Shown: positions 34,419-44,488, numbered from the stretch's first letter. The stretch is 64,000 bases of DNA from UBA4416 sp040387555 (GCA_040387555.1 JAZKDO010000001.1:434001-498000), one strand, 5' to 3'. Notes: generated by a model from the sequence alone, not told the origin. Translations and numbers: made by a program.

Positions 34419-36518
34419 TTAAATTTTAATTCCAATAACTGTAACGTCGTCCACTTGCTCTAATTCCCCTTTCCAATCCTGGAAAGTATGCAACAATTCT
34501 TGTTTCTGCTCTTGCAAATCAAGATGCGCAACAGTAATTAATTTATCACTCAAGGCTTTGTATTTAAATTTTTTACCGTTTGGTCCGCCAAATTGATCGG
34601 GATAACCATCGGTCATTAAATAATAAATATCTCCCCTATTTAATGCGATGGTGTGTGTTGTAAAAGGTAAAGGATTGTCTGTTTTTCCAATGGCTTGCTT
34701 ATTAGCTTTTATTTCATTTAATACCTTATTCTCAACTCCGCTGGAACTGACAGAACCGTTTTGTATAAACCAAAGCTGGTTATTAGCACCACTCCAGGTA
34801 ATTTGTTGTTTCGCCCGGTTTATACATAATAATGAAATGTCCATACCATCCTTAATTTCCTCTCCACTTTTTAAAAAAGTTTCTAAGACTAAATCCCGGG
34901 TTTTATCTAAAATTTTCCCTGTCTCTAATAATTTAAACTCATCAACAGCCCGGTTGAGTGCATTACTGCAAACTATACTCACCATAGCACCCGGGACACC
35001 GTGCCCAGTTGAATCGGCGGCGGCAATAAATACGTAATCACCATTTACATGAATCCAATAAAAATCACCCGCTACAATATCTTTAGGTTCATACAAAACA
35101 AAACTATCAGGCAAGTATTTTTTTAATGTGTCGGTTGAAGGCAAAATAGCCTTTTGTAAACGTTTTGCATACGTAATTGAATCAATGATTTCTTTTTGCT
35201 TTTCTTCCACAAGATGTTTTTGTAACTCCACTTCGTCCTTCTGTTCTTCTACCAGATTTTTTTGGGATTCTATAATGTCTTTTTGTTTCCTGGTAACTCT
35301 TAATGATCGAAATACAAATGCAGAAAAAATAATAATGATCAATAAGCCAAAGACCACAAACATCAGAATCAATTTTTGCTTAGCGCTTTTTTCTTCCGCT
35401 ACGGCATTTTGCTTTTCAAGTTCCTTTTCGTGTTCAGCATTAGCAACCGCTTCCTTTTTTTCAAAATCGTACGTAAGCTGATTCTGAATGATTCGTTCCC
35501 GTGTCTTTTCATTGTCCAAGGTGTCTCGATAAAGAATGTATAATTTATGATTGGCAAAAGCATCTTTATAATTGCCTTTGACACTATACAAATTAACTAA
35601 ACCTTCATAAGCATCTCGTAAAATTTCAATATAATTTAATTCCTTAGCCAGGTCCCTGCCTTTAACAAAATACTTTTCGGCGGTTTCATACTTTTTTTGA
35701 TTCAGGTATATATCACCAATGTTATTGTAGGAATTAGCAATACTTGCCTGATCACCTATCTCTTCTTCAATCTTCAAAGAGATCTCGTAATTTTTCAGAG
35801 CCTCTGAGTAATTTTTTTGTTGCGCATACACTAATCCAATATTATTGAATGTATAGCTCGCTCCCTTTTTATTTCCTTTTTTCAATTTTATTTCTAAAGA
35901 TGCCTTAAAATTTTTTAAAGCTTCCTCATACTTTCCCTGCTCATAATACACAAGGCCGATATTATTATAAGAATTTGATAGATTAGATTTGCTTCCTAGC
36001 ACTTTATCAATCTGAAACGCTTTAGTATAATTCTTTAATGCTTCACTCAAATTGCTCTGGTCCAGGTAAATATTGCCAATATTATTATAACAAGCAGATA
36101 TTCCTTTCTCGTAGCGAACACCTTCCATTATTTTCAAAGCCTCAAAATGATTTTTTAAGGCTTCCGGATATATACCCTGCGCTTCATAAACAAGACCCTT
36201 ATTGGTAAGAGAGGTGGCAATCTCCTTTTTTAGAGTATTGACAACTTTTTGCTCTGTTGCTTTTTTTAAAAGGGTATTTGCCAGCCTGATGGAAGAATCG
36301 GCATAAAAATGGGCTTGATCATAAGCGGCGGTGGCATAACATTCCCAGGTTAAATCATTTAAATGAAATATATGCGTCTTGTCTGCTTTATCATTTTTAA
36401 GAAGTACGAGTATGGAATCTATTTCCGGAGTTTGCCAGGAAGAGGTTTCCGTTTGTGCAAAACTGTTTATGCCTAAAAACATAAAACAAACAGATAATAA
36501 AAACATTATTTTTTGCAT
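34419..36518 (-). CDS. TPR - membrane helix - SpoIIE phosphatase, paralog
   Basis: 699 residues, same plan as the facing gene. Signal peptide MQKIMFLLSVCFMFLGINSF. Six TPR repeats with the regular ACYNNIGNIYLDQSNLSEAL pattern lie at about 110-310. A membrane helix follows (about 380, LILMFVVFGLLIIIIFSAFV). A coiled coil contains three similar segments (EEQKDEVELQKHLVEEKQKE). The SpoIIE domain (EPKDIVAGDFYWIHVNG, ADSTGHGVPGAMVS, LMTDGYPDQFGG) keeps the catalytic Asp/Gly motifs. TPRs are cleaner than in the paralog. No anti-sigma or STAS partner is adjacent. Confidence 0.9.
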   Translation of the reverse strand: MQKIMFLLSVCFMFLGINSFAQTETSSWQTPEIDSILVLLKNDKADKTHIFHLNDLTWECYATAAYDQAHFYADSSIRLANTLLKKATEQKVVNTLKKEIATSLTNKGLVYEAQGIYPEALKNHFEALKIMEGVRYEKGISACYNNIGNIYLDQSNLSEALKNYTKAFQIDKVLGSKSNLSNSYNNIGLVYYEQGKYEEALKNFKASLEIKLKKGNKKGASYTFNNIGLVYAQQKNYSEALKNYEISLKIEEEIGDQASIANSYNNIGDIYLNQKKYETAEKYFVKGRDLAKELNYIEILRDAYEGLVNLYSVKGNYKDAFANHKLYILYRDTLDNEKTRERIIQNQLTYDFEKKEAVANAEHEKELEKQNAVAEEKSAKQKLILMFVVFGLLIIIIFSAFVFRSLRVTRKQKDIIESQKNLVEEQKDEVELQKHLVEEKQKEIIDSITYAKRLQKAILPSTDTLKKYLPDSFVLYEPKDIVAGDFYWIHVNGDYVFIAAADSTGHGVPGAMVSIVCSNALNRAVDEFKLLETGKILDKTRDLVLETFLKSGEEIKDGMDISLLCINRAKQQITWSGANNQLWFIQNGSVSSSGVENKVLNEIKANKQAIGKTDNPLPFTTHTIALNRGDIYYLMTDGYPDQFGGPNGKKFKYKALSDKLITVAHLDLQEQKQELLHTFQDWKGELEQVDDVTVIGIKI

Positions 36519-36565
36519 GAATCGAATATACTATAATAAATGAAATGAATATGTAACTCTATTCG

Positions 36566-36573
36566 TATTTTTG
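36566..36573 (+). promoter_or_regulatory. -7 element of the AlkB gene
   Basis: TATTTTTG, 12 bases before the ATG at 36585; no clear -33 match. Confidence 0.4.
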
Positions 36574-36584
36574 GAGATCAAGTC

Positions 36585-37187
36585 ATGGATCTTTTCAGCG
36601 ATAACCAAATCACAAATCTACTGCCCTTTGGCGGTAAGGTGCTTTATTACGGCAAGGTGCTTTCATTAACTGAAGCCAATCATTACTTCAACGAACTTTA
36701 TAATACCATTGAATGGAGAAACGATGAAGCCGTTATATTTGGGAAACATATTATCACTAACCGTAAAGTTGCCTGGTATGGTGACAAGCCTTTTAATTAT
36801 ACCTATTCCAACACAACTAAAAAGGCGCTGCCGTGGACAAAAGAATTATTGTTTTTGAAACAGCTGGCTGAAGAACAAACTGCGGCCACTTATAATTCAT
36901 GTTTACTTAATTTATACCATGACGGAAATGAAGGAATGGCCTGGCACAGCGATGGAGAAAAAATGCTTCAAAAGAATGGCGCTATTGCTTCTTTAAGTTT
37001 TGGCGCTGAGAGAAAATTTTCATTCAAACATAAAGAAACAAAACATACGTTGTCACTTATTTTAGAAAACGGGAGTTTGCTAGTAATGAAGGATGAAACA
37101 CAAACACATTGGATGCATCGCTTACCACCCACTACTCAAATAAAACGTCCCCGAATAAATTTAACATTTAGAACAATTATAGAATAG
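36585..37187 (+). CDS. alkB: AlkB-family 2-oxoglutarate dioxygenase (DNA/RNA demethylase)
   Basis: 200 residues. Fe(II) ligands: His and Asp in MAWHSDGE (about 125-127) and His in HWMHRLPP (about 178). The 2-oxoglutarate-binding Arg residues are in RPRINLTFR at the end. The spacing and the SLSFGAERKFSFKHK segment match the short ALKBH2/3-type bacterial AlkB group that removes 1-methyladenine and 3-methylcytosine lesions. Monocistronic, not next to an ada-like regulator. Confidence 0.9.
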   Translation: MDLFSDNQITNLLPFGGKVLYYGKVLSLTEANHYFNELYNTIEWRNDEAVIFGKHIITNRKVAWYGDKPFNYTYSNTTKKALPWTKELLFLKQLAEEQTAATYNSCLLNLYHDGNEGMAWHSDGEKMLQKNGAIASLSFGAERKFSFKHKETKHTLSLILENGSLLVMKDETQTHWMHRLPPTTQIKRPRINLTFRTIIE

Positions 37188-37262
37188 TTATATTTGATTA
37201 AGCATTGAAAATTTAATTATTCTAATAATTTACTTTCATTCAACACCTCTATAACTTATTGT

Positions 37263-38855
37263 TTGAAAAATCTCTATACTTCCGAGCTCAAAAAATCAAG
37301 TTATGATTCAATAATAATTGGCTCTGGAATAGGCGGTTTAACAACGGCCGTATTTTTAGCCAAAGCGGGTAAAAAAGTTTTAGTTCTTGAAAAACATTAT
37401 GTGGTTGGAGGTTTCACTCATACTTTTAAACGCAAAAAATTTGAATGGGATGTTGGGGCCCACTACATTGGTCAGGTAAATAACGAAACTAGTTTAATCC
37501 GCAAATCTTTTGATTATATCACCAACGGAAAATTAAAATGGGATGATGTCGGCGAGATCTATGATCAGGCAATTATAGAAGGTGAAACCTATAATTTTAA
37601 AAAAGGACTTAAAAATCAGGTTAACCAAATCACTTCTTATTTTCCGACCGATGAAAAAGCCATCCGCGCATACTTTGATCTTGTTGTGAAAGTTAGCGGC
37701 CACGCTTCCCTTTTCTTTTGCGAAAAAACAATGCCCAACTGGTTAAGTAAATTAGTTGGGTATCAGTTAAAAAAACGTTTTTTAAACTATTCCAGGCAAA
37801 CCACCTACGAAGTCCTAAGTAGTTTAACTAAGAACGAAAAGCTGATTGCTGTTTTGTGTGCGCAATGTGGGAACTATGGCCTTACACCTAAGCAAAGCAG
37901 TTTTGGGATTCATGCGCTCGTGGTGACTCACTATATGGAAGGTGCTGCATATCCGGTTGGAGGAGCAGCCAATATTCCTAAAACAATGGGAGACGTTATT
38001 GAAACGTATGGAGGAAGAATAGCAATTAAAGCGGATGTAAAAAACATCATTATAAAAAACAATAAAGCCATAGGCGTTTTGATGCAGAACGGCGATGAAT
38101 TATTTGCTAAAAATATCATTAGCAACGCTGGCGCACATAATACTTTTAATAAACTGATTTTAAAAGAATTTCAAAAAGAAGAAAATACGCTTGAGCTAAA
38201 CAAAATAAAACCATCCGTATCACATGTTTGTATGTATGTGGGGTTAAATGCTACTGATGAAGTATTGAATTTACCTAAATATAATATATGGCTTTACGAA
38301 AATTATAAGTTTGATGAAGCCAATAAACTCCATTTAAAAACCAAACACAGTGCATCACCGGTATTTTATATTTCATTTCCCTCAGCAAAAGATAAGGAAT
38401 GGCAGCAAAAACACCCTGGCACCTCTTCTATACAAATACTAGGTTCTTACCCGTTTAACTGGATGGAAGAATGGGAACACAAGAAATGGCAAAAACGTGG
38501 CGCAGACTACGAGACACTTAAAGAAGAATTAAAAAAAGTTTTTCTGGAAAAATTATACAAAACGCTTCCTCAAATAAAGGGACATGTTGAAATTTGCGAA
38601 CTCTCCACTCCTCTTTCTACAAAACATTTTTCTAATTATGATAAAGGAGAAATTTATGGTCTGGAACATACGCCACAGCGTTTTGAATTGAAACAGTTGC
38701 GTCCTAAAACTAACTATAAAAATCTATACTTAACAGGCCAGGATATTATCGCTGTTGGCGTTTGCTCAGCAATGTTCTCTGGAGTGGTAACAGCCATCAA
38801 TATTTTAAACCGAAACTTATTGTGGCGAATTAGCAGGTTTAAGCCCTTGAAATGA
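37263..38855 (+). CDS. CrtI/RetSat-like FAD oxidoreductase
   Basis: 530 residues. Opens at a TTG (37263) with no in-frame ATG upstream before a stop, so TTG is the start. N-terminal dinucleotide motif IIGSGIGGLTTAVFLAKAGK and EKHYVVGGFTHTFKRKKFEW, then the C-terminal FAD motif NLYLTGQDIIAVGVCSAMFS. This is the phytoene-desaturase/retinol-saturase group; Bacteroidota members include carotenoid-type and unassigned desaturases or saturases. No other carotenoid gene lies nearby, so substrate is unassigned. Confidence 0.85.
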   Translation: MKNLYTSELKKSSYDSIIIGSGIGGLTTAVFLAKAGKKVLVLEKHYVVGGFTHTFKRKKFEWDVGAHYIGQVNNETSLIRKSFDYITNGKLKWDDVGEIYDQAIIEGETYNFKKGLKNQVNQITSYFPTDEKAIRAYFDLVVKVSGHASLFFCEKTMPNWLSKLVGYQLKKRFLNYSRQTTYEVLSSLTKNEKLIAVLCAQCGNYGLTPKQSSFGIHALVVTHYMEGAAYPVGGAANIPKTMGDVIETYGGRIAIKADVKNIIIKNNKAIGVLMQNGDELFAKNIISNAGAHNTFNKLILKEFQKEENTLELNKIKPSVSHVCMYVGLNATDEVLNLPKYNIWLYENYKFDEANKLHLKTKHSASPVFYISFPSAKDKEWQQKHPGTSSIQILGSYPFNWMEEWEHKKWQKRGADYETLKEELKKVFLEKLYKTLPQIKGHVEICELSTPLSTKHFSNYDKGEIYGLEHTPQRFELKQLRPKTNYKNLYLTGQDIIAVGVCSAMFSGVVTAINILNRNLLWRISRFKPLK

Positions 38856-38966
38856 TTTCATTCTATTTTTGAATTTAGAACCATTCCAAATAAGTGCAAT
38901 TTGGTCTGTTTGTTTCCTTAATTAGGCTTATTCTGGTTATTTAATTGATAAAAGGCTCTTAAAAAA

Positions 38967-38997
38967 TTGTTTTAAAGGCTTCCCGATTATACATTTG
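38967..38997 (+). promoter_or_regulatory. Promoter of the sdh operon
   Basis: -33 TTG (38967-38969), a 20-base spacer and -7 TACATTTG (38990-38997), 30 bases before the SdhC ATG. Confidence 0.7.
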
Positions 38998-39026
38998 CCT
39001 TGTAAAAAATTAAACATATTTCTCAT

Positions 39027-39701
39027 ATGAGTCAAGGATTCTTAAAATCATCGATTGGAAAAAAAGTTGTAATGGGCCTTACGGGTTTATTCCTGATTTC
39101 ATTCTTAGTAGTACATTGCTTTATTAACAGCCTTATATTTTTTAACGATGGCGGCTTAACCTTCAATATAGGAGCGGCTTTCATGGCTCATAACTGGTTA
39201 ATCAGAGCGGGTGAACTTATATTATTCGCAGGTTTAATACTTCATATTATTCAGGCTTTAATTCTAACTATCGAAAATAATAAAGCACGTCCCGTTGGTT
39301 ATGCAAAATTCAATGGTGCTGCTAACTCCTCTTGGTATAGCCGTTCTATGGGTTTATTAGGAACTTTATTATTAATGTTCTTAATTGTTCATCTTATTCA
39401 TTTTTGGGTGAAGTCGCGTTTTACCGGTTTACCGGGAGAAGACGCTAATGGCAACGAAAATTTATATGCTGTAATGCAGGAAACATTTAAAATGTTATGG
39501 GTAGTAATTTTGTACGTATTATCTATGATATCCTTATCGTACCATTTATTACACGGTTTTCAGTCAGCGTTTCAATCCTTAGGGTTAAATCATAAAACAT
39601 ATACGCCACTTATTAAAAAAACGGGGGTAGCTTTTTCGATTTTGATTCCATTGATTTTCGCATTGATGCCAATACTAATGTATGCAGGCGTTATTAAATA
39701 A
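39027..39701 (+). CDS. sdhC: Succinate dehydrogenase cytochrome b subunit
   Basis: 224 residues, five membrane helices with histidines positioned for two hemes (SFLVVHCFIN, AHNWLIRAG, ILHIIQAL, LIVHLIHFW, SLSYHLLHGF). It is the b558-type single-chain anchor used with menaquinone in Bacteroidota, replacing SdhC+SdhD. First gene of the sdhCAB operon, with a good promoter 30 bases upstream. It carries electrons from the catalytic subunits to quinone in the inner membrane. Confidence 0.93.
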   Translation: MSQGFLKSSIGKKVVMGLTGLFLISFLVVHCFINSLIFFNDGGLTFNIGAAFMAHNWLIRAGELILFAGLILHIIQALILTIENNKARPVGYAKFNGAANSSWYSRSMGLLGTLLLMFLIVHLIHFWVKSRFTGLPGEDANGNENLYAVMQETFKMLWVVILYVLSMISLSYHLLHGFQSAFQSLGLNHKTYTPLIKKTGVAFSILIPLIFALMPILMYAGVIK

Positions 39702-39737
39702 TTAAAAATTTCAATCTTACATTCTTAATTTTTCAAT

Positions 39738-41750
39738 ATGAGTAAATTAGATTCAAAAATTCCTGAAGGTTCCATTGACCAGAAATGGTCGAAATACCGT
39801 TCAACAGTACATCTTGTAAATCCTGCCAACAAACGTAGTTTAGAAGTATTAGTGGTTGGTTCCGGGTTAGCGGGCGCTTCAGCAGCAGCAACGTTAGCTG
39901 AAATGGGATATAAAGTAAAAGTATTTTGTTTTCAGGATTCTCCACGTCGTGCTCACTCGATTGCTGCACAAGGAGGAATCAATGCTGCAAAAAATTACCA
40001 GAATGATGGTGATTCCACTTACCGTTTATTTTATGATACTATTAAAGGAGGAGATTATAGGGCGCGTGAAGCAAACGTGCATCGTTTAGCAGAAGTGTCT
40101 TCCAGTATTATTGATCAATGTGTGGCACAAGGAGTTCCATTAGCACGTGAATATGGTGGCTTGTTAAGTAACCGCTCTTTTGGTGGTACTCAGGTACAAC
40201 GTACATTTTATGCAGCGGGACAAACAGGTCAGCAATTATTATTAGGAGCTTACTCAGCTTTACAGCGCCAGGTTGGATCAGGAAATGTAACCTTATATTC
40301 ACGTCATGAAATGCTTGATGTGGTTACCATTGATGGCGTTACACGCGGAATTATTGCCCGTAATTTAATTACAGGCGAAATGGAAAAGCATTTTGGACAT
40401 GCTGTATTATTGTGTACCGGTGGATATGGAAACGTTTTCTACTTATCTACCAATGCTATGGGAAGTAACGTTACGGCTGCCTGGAAAGCTCACAAAAAAG
40501 GTGCTTTCTTTGGAAACCCTTGTTATACTCAAATTCATCCAACATGTATTCCTGTTTCAGGCGATCATCAATCTAAATTAACGTTGATGTCCGAATCTTT
40601 GCGTAATGATGGGCGTATCTGGGTTCCAAAGAAGAAAGACGATAACCGCAAACCAACGGATATTCCTGAAGAAGAAAGAGATTACTATTTAGAGCGCCGT
40701 TACCCGGCATTCGGAAACTTAGTTCCTCGTGACGTAGCTTCCCGCGCTGCGAAGGAGCGCTGCGATGCAGGTTACGGTGTAGGTAAATCCAAAATGGCAG
40801 TGTATTTGGATTTTGCTTTCAACACAGCACGTTACGGAAAAACAGAAGCGACTAAACAAAATATTCAGAATCCTAGCCAGGATGAAATCATGCGCTTAGG
40901 TAAAGAAGTGGTAAAAGAGAAATATGGTAACCTGTTTGATATGTACGAACAAATTACCGGTGAAAACCCATACGAATACCCAATGCGTATTTACCCAGCT
41001 GTTCATTATACAATGGGTGGTTTATGGGTTGATTATAACTTAATGACTACTGTAAAAGGTTTATATGCATTAGGCGAAGCTAACTTCTCTGATCATGGTG
41101 CTAACCGTTTGGGTGCTTCCGCTTTAATGCAGGGCTTAGCAGATGGTTATTATGTGATTCCTTATACTTTAGGTGTTTACTTATCGGATGAAGTTTCCCG
41201 TATGAGTGCAGAAAAAGATAAAACAGATTCTATTGATAAATTAAAAACCAATCATCCTGCTTTTGAGGCGGCGTTAAAAGAGCAAACTGATTTAATTAAT
41301 AAATTCTTGACGATCAAAGGGACTCAATCTGTTGAAAGCTTCCATAAACGTTTAGGATTGATCATGTGGAACAAATGTGGTATGGCTCGTAACAAACAAG
41401 GCTTAACAGAAGCTATTGCAGAAATACAGGCTTTACGCAAAGAATTCTGGAGTGATGTACGCGTACTAGGAAGTGCCGATGAAATGAATCCTGATTTGGA
41501 AAAAGCGGGACGAGTAGCTGATTTTATTGAGTTAGGCGAGTTAATGTGTAAAGATGCATTGCACCGTGAAGAAAGCTGCGGTGGCCACTTCCGTGAAGAA
41601 CACCAGACGGAAGAAGGCGAAGCAAAACGTGATGACGATAACTTCGCTTATGTTGCTGCCTGGGAATACAAAGGAGTTAGTGAATGGGAGTTAAATAAAG
41701 AAGAGTTAAAATACGAGAATATTAAAATTGCTCAAAGAAGTTATAAATAA
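39738..41750 (+). CDS. sdhA: Succinate dehydrogenase/fumarate reductase flavoprotein subunit
   Basis: 670 residues. FAD motif VLVVGSGLAGASAAATLAEM, with the FAD-linking His in RRAHSIAAQGGINAA (about 74). Substrate-binding HPTCIP, catalytic Arg region RYPAFGNLVPRDVASRA and HYTMGGLWVDYN are all present. Length is typical of the Bacteroidota form, longer than E. coli SdhA. It oxidises succinate to fumarate in the TCA cycle. Middle gene; 36 bases after sdhC and 5 before sdhB. Confidence 0.96.
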   Translation: MSKLDSKIPEGSIDQKWSKYRSTVHLVNPANKRSLEVLVVGSGLAGASAAATLAEMGYKVKVFCFQDSPRRAHSIAAQGGINAAKNYQNDGDSTYRLFYDTIKGGDYRAREANVHRLAEVSSSIIDQCVAQGVPLAREYGGLLSNRSFGGTQVQRTFYAAGQTGQQLLLGAYSALQRQVGSGNVTLYSRHEMLDVVTIDGVTRGIIARNLITGEMEKHFGHAVLLCTGGYGNVFYLSTNAMGSNVTAAWKAHKKGAFFGNPCYTQIHPTCIPVSGDHQSKLTLMSESLRNDGRIWVPKKKDDNRKPTDIPEEERDYYLERRYPAFGNLVPRDVASRAAKERCDAGYGVGKSKMAVYLDFAFNTARYGKTEATKQNIQNPSQDEIMRLGKEVVKEKYGNLFDMYEQITGENPYEYPMRIYPAVHYTMGGLWVDYNLMTTVKGLYALGEANFSDHGANRLGASALMQGLADGYYVIPYTLGVYLSDEVSRMSAEKDKTDSIDKLKTNHPAFEAALKEQTDLINKFLTIKGTQSVESFHKRLGLIMWNKCGMARNKQGLTEAIAEIQALRKEFWSDVRVLGSADEMNPDLEKAGRVADFIELGELMCKDALHREESCGGHFREEHQTEEGEAKRDDDNFAYVAAWEYKGVSEWELNKEELKYENIKIAQRSYK

Positions 41751-41755
41751 TTAAT

Positions 41756-42520
41756 ATGGGATCAGGACACGGAACAGAATTGAATCTAACACTTAAAGTG
41801 TGGAGACAAAAAAACGCGAAGGCTACAGGAAGCTTTGAAACACATCAATTAACCGGAATATCAACCGATATGTCGTTTCTTGAAATGTTTGACGTTTTGA
41901 ACGAGAAATTAATTCATGAAGGAAAAGAAGCAATTACATTCGATCATGATTGCCGTGAAGGTATTTGCGGTGCATGCAGTATGTACATTAATGGTCGTCC
42001 GCATGGCCCTAAAAATTTAGTAACAACGTGTCAATTACACATGCGTTCATTCAATAACGGTGATACGATTGTTGTGGAGCCATGGAGAAGTGCAGCCTTT
42101 CCTGTAATAAAAGATTTAGCAGTTGATAGAACGGCATTTGATAGAATTATTGCAAGTGGTGGCTATGTTTCAGTAAATACAGGCAATGCCCAGGATGCCA
42201 ATAATATTTTAATTCCAAAAACTGCGGCTGATGAAGCATTCGGTGCGGCTGCTTGTATTGGCTGTGGTGCCTGTGTAGCCGCCTGTAAAAATGCGTCCGC
42301 TATGCTATTTGTTTCTGCAAAAGTTTCTCAATTAGCATTGTTACCTCAAGGACAAGTAGAACGTAAAGAACGCGTTCTGAAAATGGTTGCCCAAATGGAT
42401 GAAGAAGGGTTTGGTAACTGTACAAATACAGGTGCCTGCGAAGCAGAGTGTCCGAAAGGAATTTCCTTAGAAAATATTGCCCGAATGAATCGTGAATTAA
42501 CATCAGCTTCATTTAAATAA
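41756..42520 (+). CDS. sdhB: Succinate dehydrogenase iron-sulfur subunit
   Basis: 254 residues. The [2Fe-2S] motif is CREGICGACSMYINGRPHGP (about 62); the [4Fe-4S]/[3Fe-4S] clusters are CIGCGACVAAC (about 166) and CTNTGACEAECPKGI (about 222). It passes electrons from the SdhA flavin to the cytochrome b subunit. Last of three genes, with a strong terminator 20 bases later. Confidence 0.95.
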   Translation: MGSGHGTELNLTLKVWRQKNAKATGSFETHQLTGISTDMSFLEMFDVLNEKLIHEGKEAITFDHDCREGICGACSMYINGRPHGPKNLVTTCQLHMRSFNNGDTIVVEPWRSAAFPVIKDLAVDRTAFDRIIASGGYVSVNTGNAQDANNILIPKTAADEAFGAAACIGCGACVAACKNASAMLFVSAKVSQLALLPQGQVERKERVLKMVAQMDEEGFGNCTNTGACEAECPKGISLENIARMNRELTSASFK

Positions 42521-42540
42521 ACCATCTTTTTTTAAAGTAT

Positions 42541-42571
42541 AATCCCCGGTAAATTTATCGGGGATTTTTTT
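42541..42571 (+). terminator. Terminator of sdh operon
   Basis: AATCCCCG/CGGGGATT stem with a ten-base loop and a T run. Confidence 0.85.
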
Positions 42572-42637
42572 ATTTTCTAATCTCAATAACGTGTTATAAT
42601 TATTATATTTATATCACAATTTTTAAATTTATATGGT

Positions 42638-43243
42638 ATGAAAAAAACGATAGTAGGGATAATATTTTTAGCAATCAGTAGCTTTGCTTTTTCACAGGCG
42701 CAACCACAAGGTGAATTTCATAAATCCATTCTAAAAAAAACAGAGGAAGAACGTCACAAAAGTAAACCTCAGGAATGGTGGAATAAAGGGGTGATTGTCT
42801 TTTCAAAACAGGAAATTAAACGCCTTGGCACCATCGCTGAGACTCAAAAAAATATAACTTCAACGTTTAAAGAAGGTGAAACTTTTTATGGCAGGGCTTT
42901 TTTGCCCAAAAGCATTGGCCAATTGGAGAGAAAACCTTCTGGTATTATTACACGTTTTTACATCGATGGCAAGCTGTCAAACTTTGAACTTCTATACAGT
43001 GGTGAGAATATGCTGGATGATGCCTGGTCTTCATGGTCTTATATATTCCCGGAAGATTTTCCAAAAATGTATGATGATTTAAGTTCTGGTGAGCATACTT
43101 TTAAAATGGAAATCTGGACAGATGTACCGACTGAAAAAACAACTACTTATGTGGATGAAAATGACAAAGCCGTTGGAACTACTAAAGAACAAATCAATCG
43201 CGGGCAATTTTTAGGCGCTGGAGAATTTAAAATAATTAAATAA
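42638..43243 (+). CDS. Secreted protein of unknown function
   Basis: 201 residues with signal peptide MKKTIVGIIFLAISSFAFSQ. The mature protein (about 180 residues) is mixed alpha/beta with an aromatic-rich middle (ENMLDDAWSSWSYIFPEDFP) and a late GEHTFKMEIWTDVPTEKTTT. No sorting domain, lipobox or known motif is visible. It lies alone between two terminators. I do not recognise a family. Confidence 0.75.
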   Translation: MKKTIVGIIFLAISSFAFSQAQPQGEFHKSILKKTEEERHKSKPQEWWNKGVIVFSKQEIKRLGTIAETQKNITSTFKEGETFYGRAFLPKSIGQLERKPSGIITRFYIDGKLSNFELLYSGENMLDDAWSSWSYIFPEDFPKMYDDLSSGEHTFKMEIWTDVPTEKTTTYVDENDKAVGTTKEQINRGQFLGAGEFKIIK

Positions 43244-43264
43244 AATAAAAAAATAGTATTAAGG

Positions 43265-43291
43265 AGCCGATCTAATGGATCGGCTTTTTTA
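43265..43291 (+). terminator. Terminator of 42638 gene
   Basis: AGCCGATC/GATCGGCT stem with a TAATG loop, followed by six T. Confidence 0.85.
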
Positions 43292-43295
43292 TTGA

Positions 43296-44420
43296 CTAAG
43301 CCGGCAAATTAATCAACTCATTTGTTTTCATGATTAAATCCATGAACAATATTTTAGGATTCGCATTTCTCTCAACATGATAAAAAGCCGAATTAAATTC
43401 TTCCAGCAATCGTTCATAATTGCGCTGATTGATAAACCTTGCAAATTTTGTAATAAACTCTTTTTCTTCTCCTGAATGCCTTACCAAATCAACACTCCCA
43501 AAATTAAACATGAGGCAATCCCTGAAAATCTCCAAACCATACTGCAGAAATTGTTTTTGTTTTTCCCTGCCAATCCTTGCGTTTTCATCAATCCATCCTA
43601 CCGCTTTAATAGCATCAAATTTTAATGCGATTAACATAAATGTTCTGAAATTCTGAAGATAAGCCGTTCCTCCATCAAGATGCTGAACTAATAACTGCGC
43701 CTCACGGTAACTTCCATCGCTTAGCATTGCTGCCTGCCTGGCCGCCTGAGGTTGACAACTAAATTCATCAACCAAGCCTTTTGCAATTTCCTCTGTTTCA
43801 ATTTTATAAAACGGAACTTGCTGAACCCGGGAAATAATTGTTGAAAGCAATTGATCAGGATGATTGCACACTAATAAGAACAATGTTTGCTCGGGTGGTT
43901 CCTCTAAAATCTTCAACAATTTATTGGCAGACGATGCATTCATTTTCTCTGGCTGCCAGATGATCATTATTTTATAACCCCCTTCGTAACTGGTATAGGA
44001 TAGCTTTTTTAAAATATCATTCGCTTCATCTGTTGGAATAGTTGGTTGCTTGTTCTCAGCACTTAAATTATCAAACCAATCGTGTATAGTTAAATAGGGA
44101 GTTTCAATAAACGCTTCCCTGAATTCAGGTAACAGATCATTACTGGTTCTAACATTTTTGCTTAAAGGAATTGGAAAAACCAAATGAAGATCGGGATGGA
44201 TCAGTTTATTTACCTTTAAGCAGGAAGGACAAACACCACAGGAATCCCATTCATTTTTATCTTTGCAAAATAAGTATTGTACAAAAGCAAATGCTGCGAG
44301 CAAATTACCACTTCCCTCTGGCCCCGTAAACATTAAAGCATGAGGAACGCGGCCATCATGCAACATATTCAATAGTTTGTTTTTAACCGGATTTTGTCCT
44401 ATAATTTGTTTAAAAAGCAC
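43296..44420 (-). CDS. holB: DNA polymerase III delta-prime subunit
   Basis: 374 residues, clamp-loader AAA+ fold. IIGQNPVKNKLLNMLHDGRV and FTGPEGSGNLLAAFAFVQYL show a Walker A in which the usual Lys-Ser/Thr is replaced by Asn-Leu, as expected for the non-hydrolysing delta-prime subunit. The zinc-module cysteines CGVCPSCLKV follow. SRC motif region is TIISRVQQVPFY. Part of the replication clamp loader. It is divergent from nadD. Confidence 0.9.
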   Translation of the reverse strand: MLFKQIIGQNPVKNKLLNMLHDGRVPHALMFTGPEGSGNLLAAFAFVQYLFCKDKNEWDSCGVCPSCLKVNKLIHPDLHLVFPIPLSKNVRTSNDLLPEFREAFIETPYLTIHDWFDNLSAENKQPTIPTDEANDILKKLSYTSYEGGYKIMIIWQPEKMNASSANKLLKILEEPPEQTLFLLVCNHPDQLLSTIISRVQQVPFYKIETEEIAKGLVDEFSCQPQAARQAAMLSDGSYREAQLLVQHLDGGTAYLQNFRTFMLIALKFDAIKAVGWIDENARIGREKQKQFLQYGLEIFRDCLMFNFGSVDLVRHSGEEKEFITKFARFINQRNYERLLEEFNSAFYHVERNANPKILFMDLIMKTNELINLPA

Positions 44421-44476
44421 AGGCTAATTTACATATTTAGATTATTATTATTTCGAATTAAATCGAAAATGATGTT

Positions 44477-44484
44477 TAATTTTG
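44477..44484 (+). promoter_or_regulatory. -7 element of nadD
   Basis: TAATTTTG ends four bases before the nadD ATG, so the transcript would begin at or next to the start codon. Confidence 0.5.
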
Positions 44485-44488
44485 CAGT

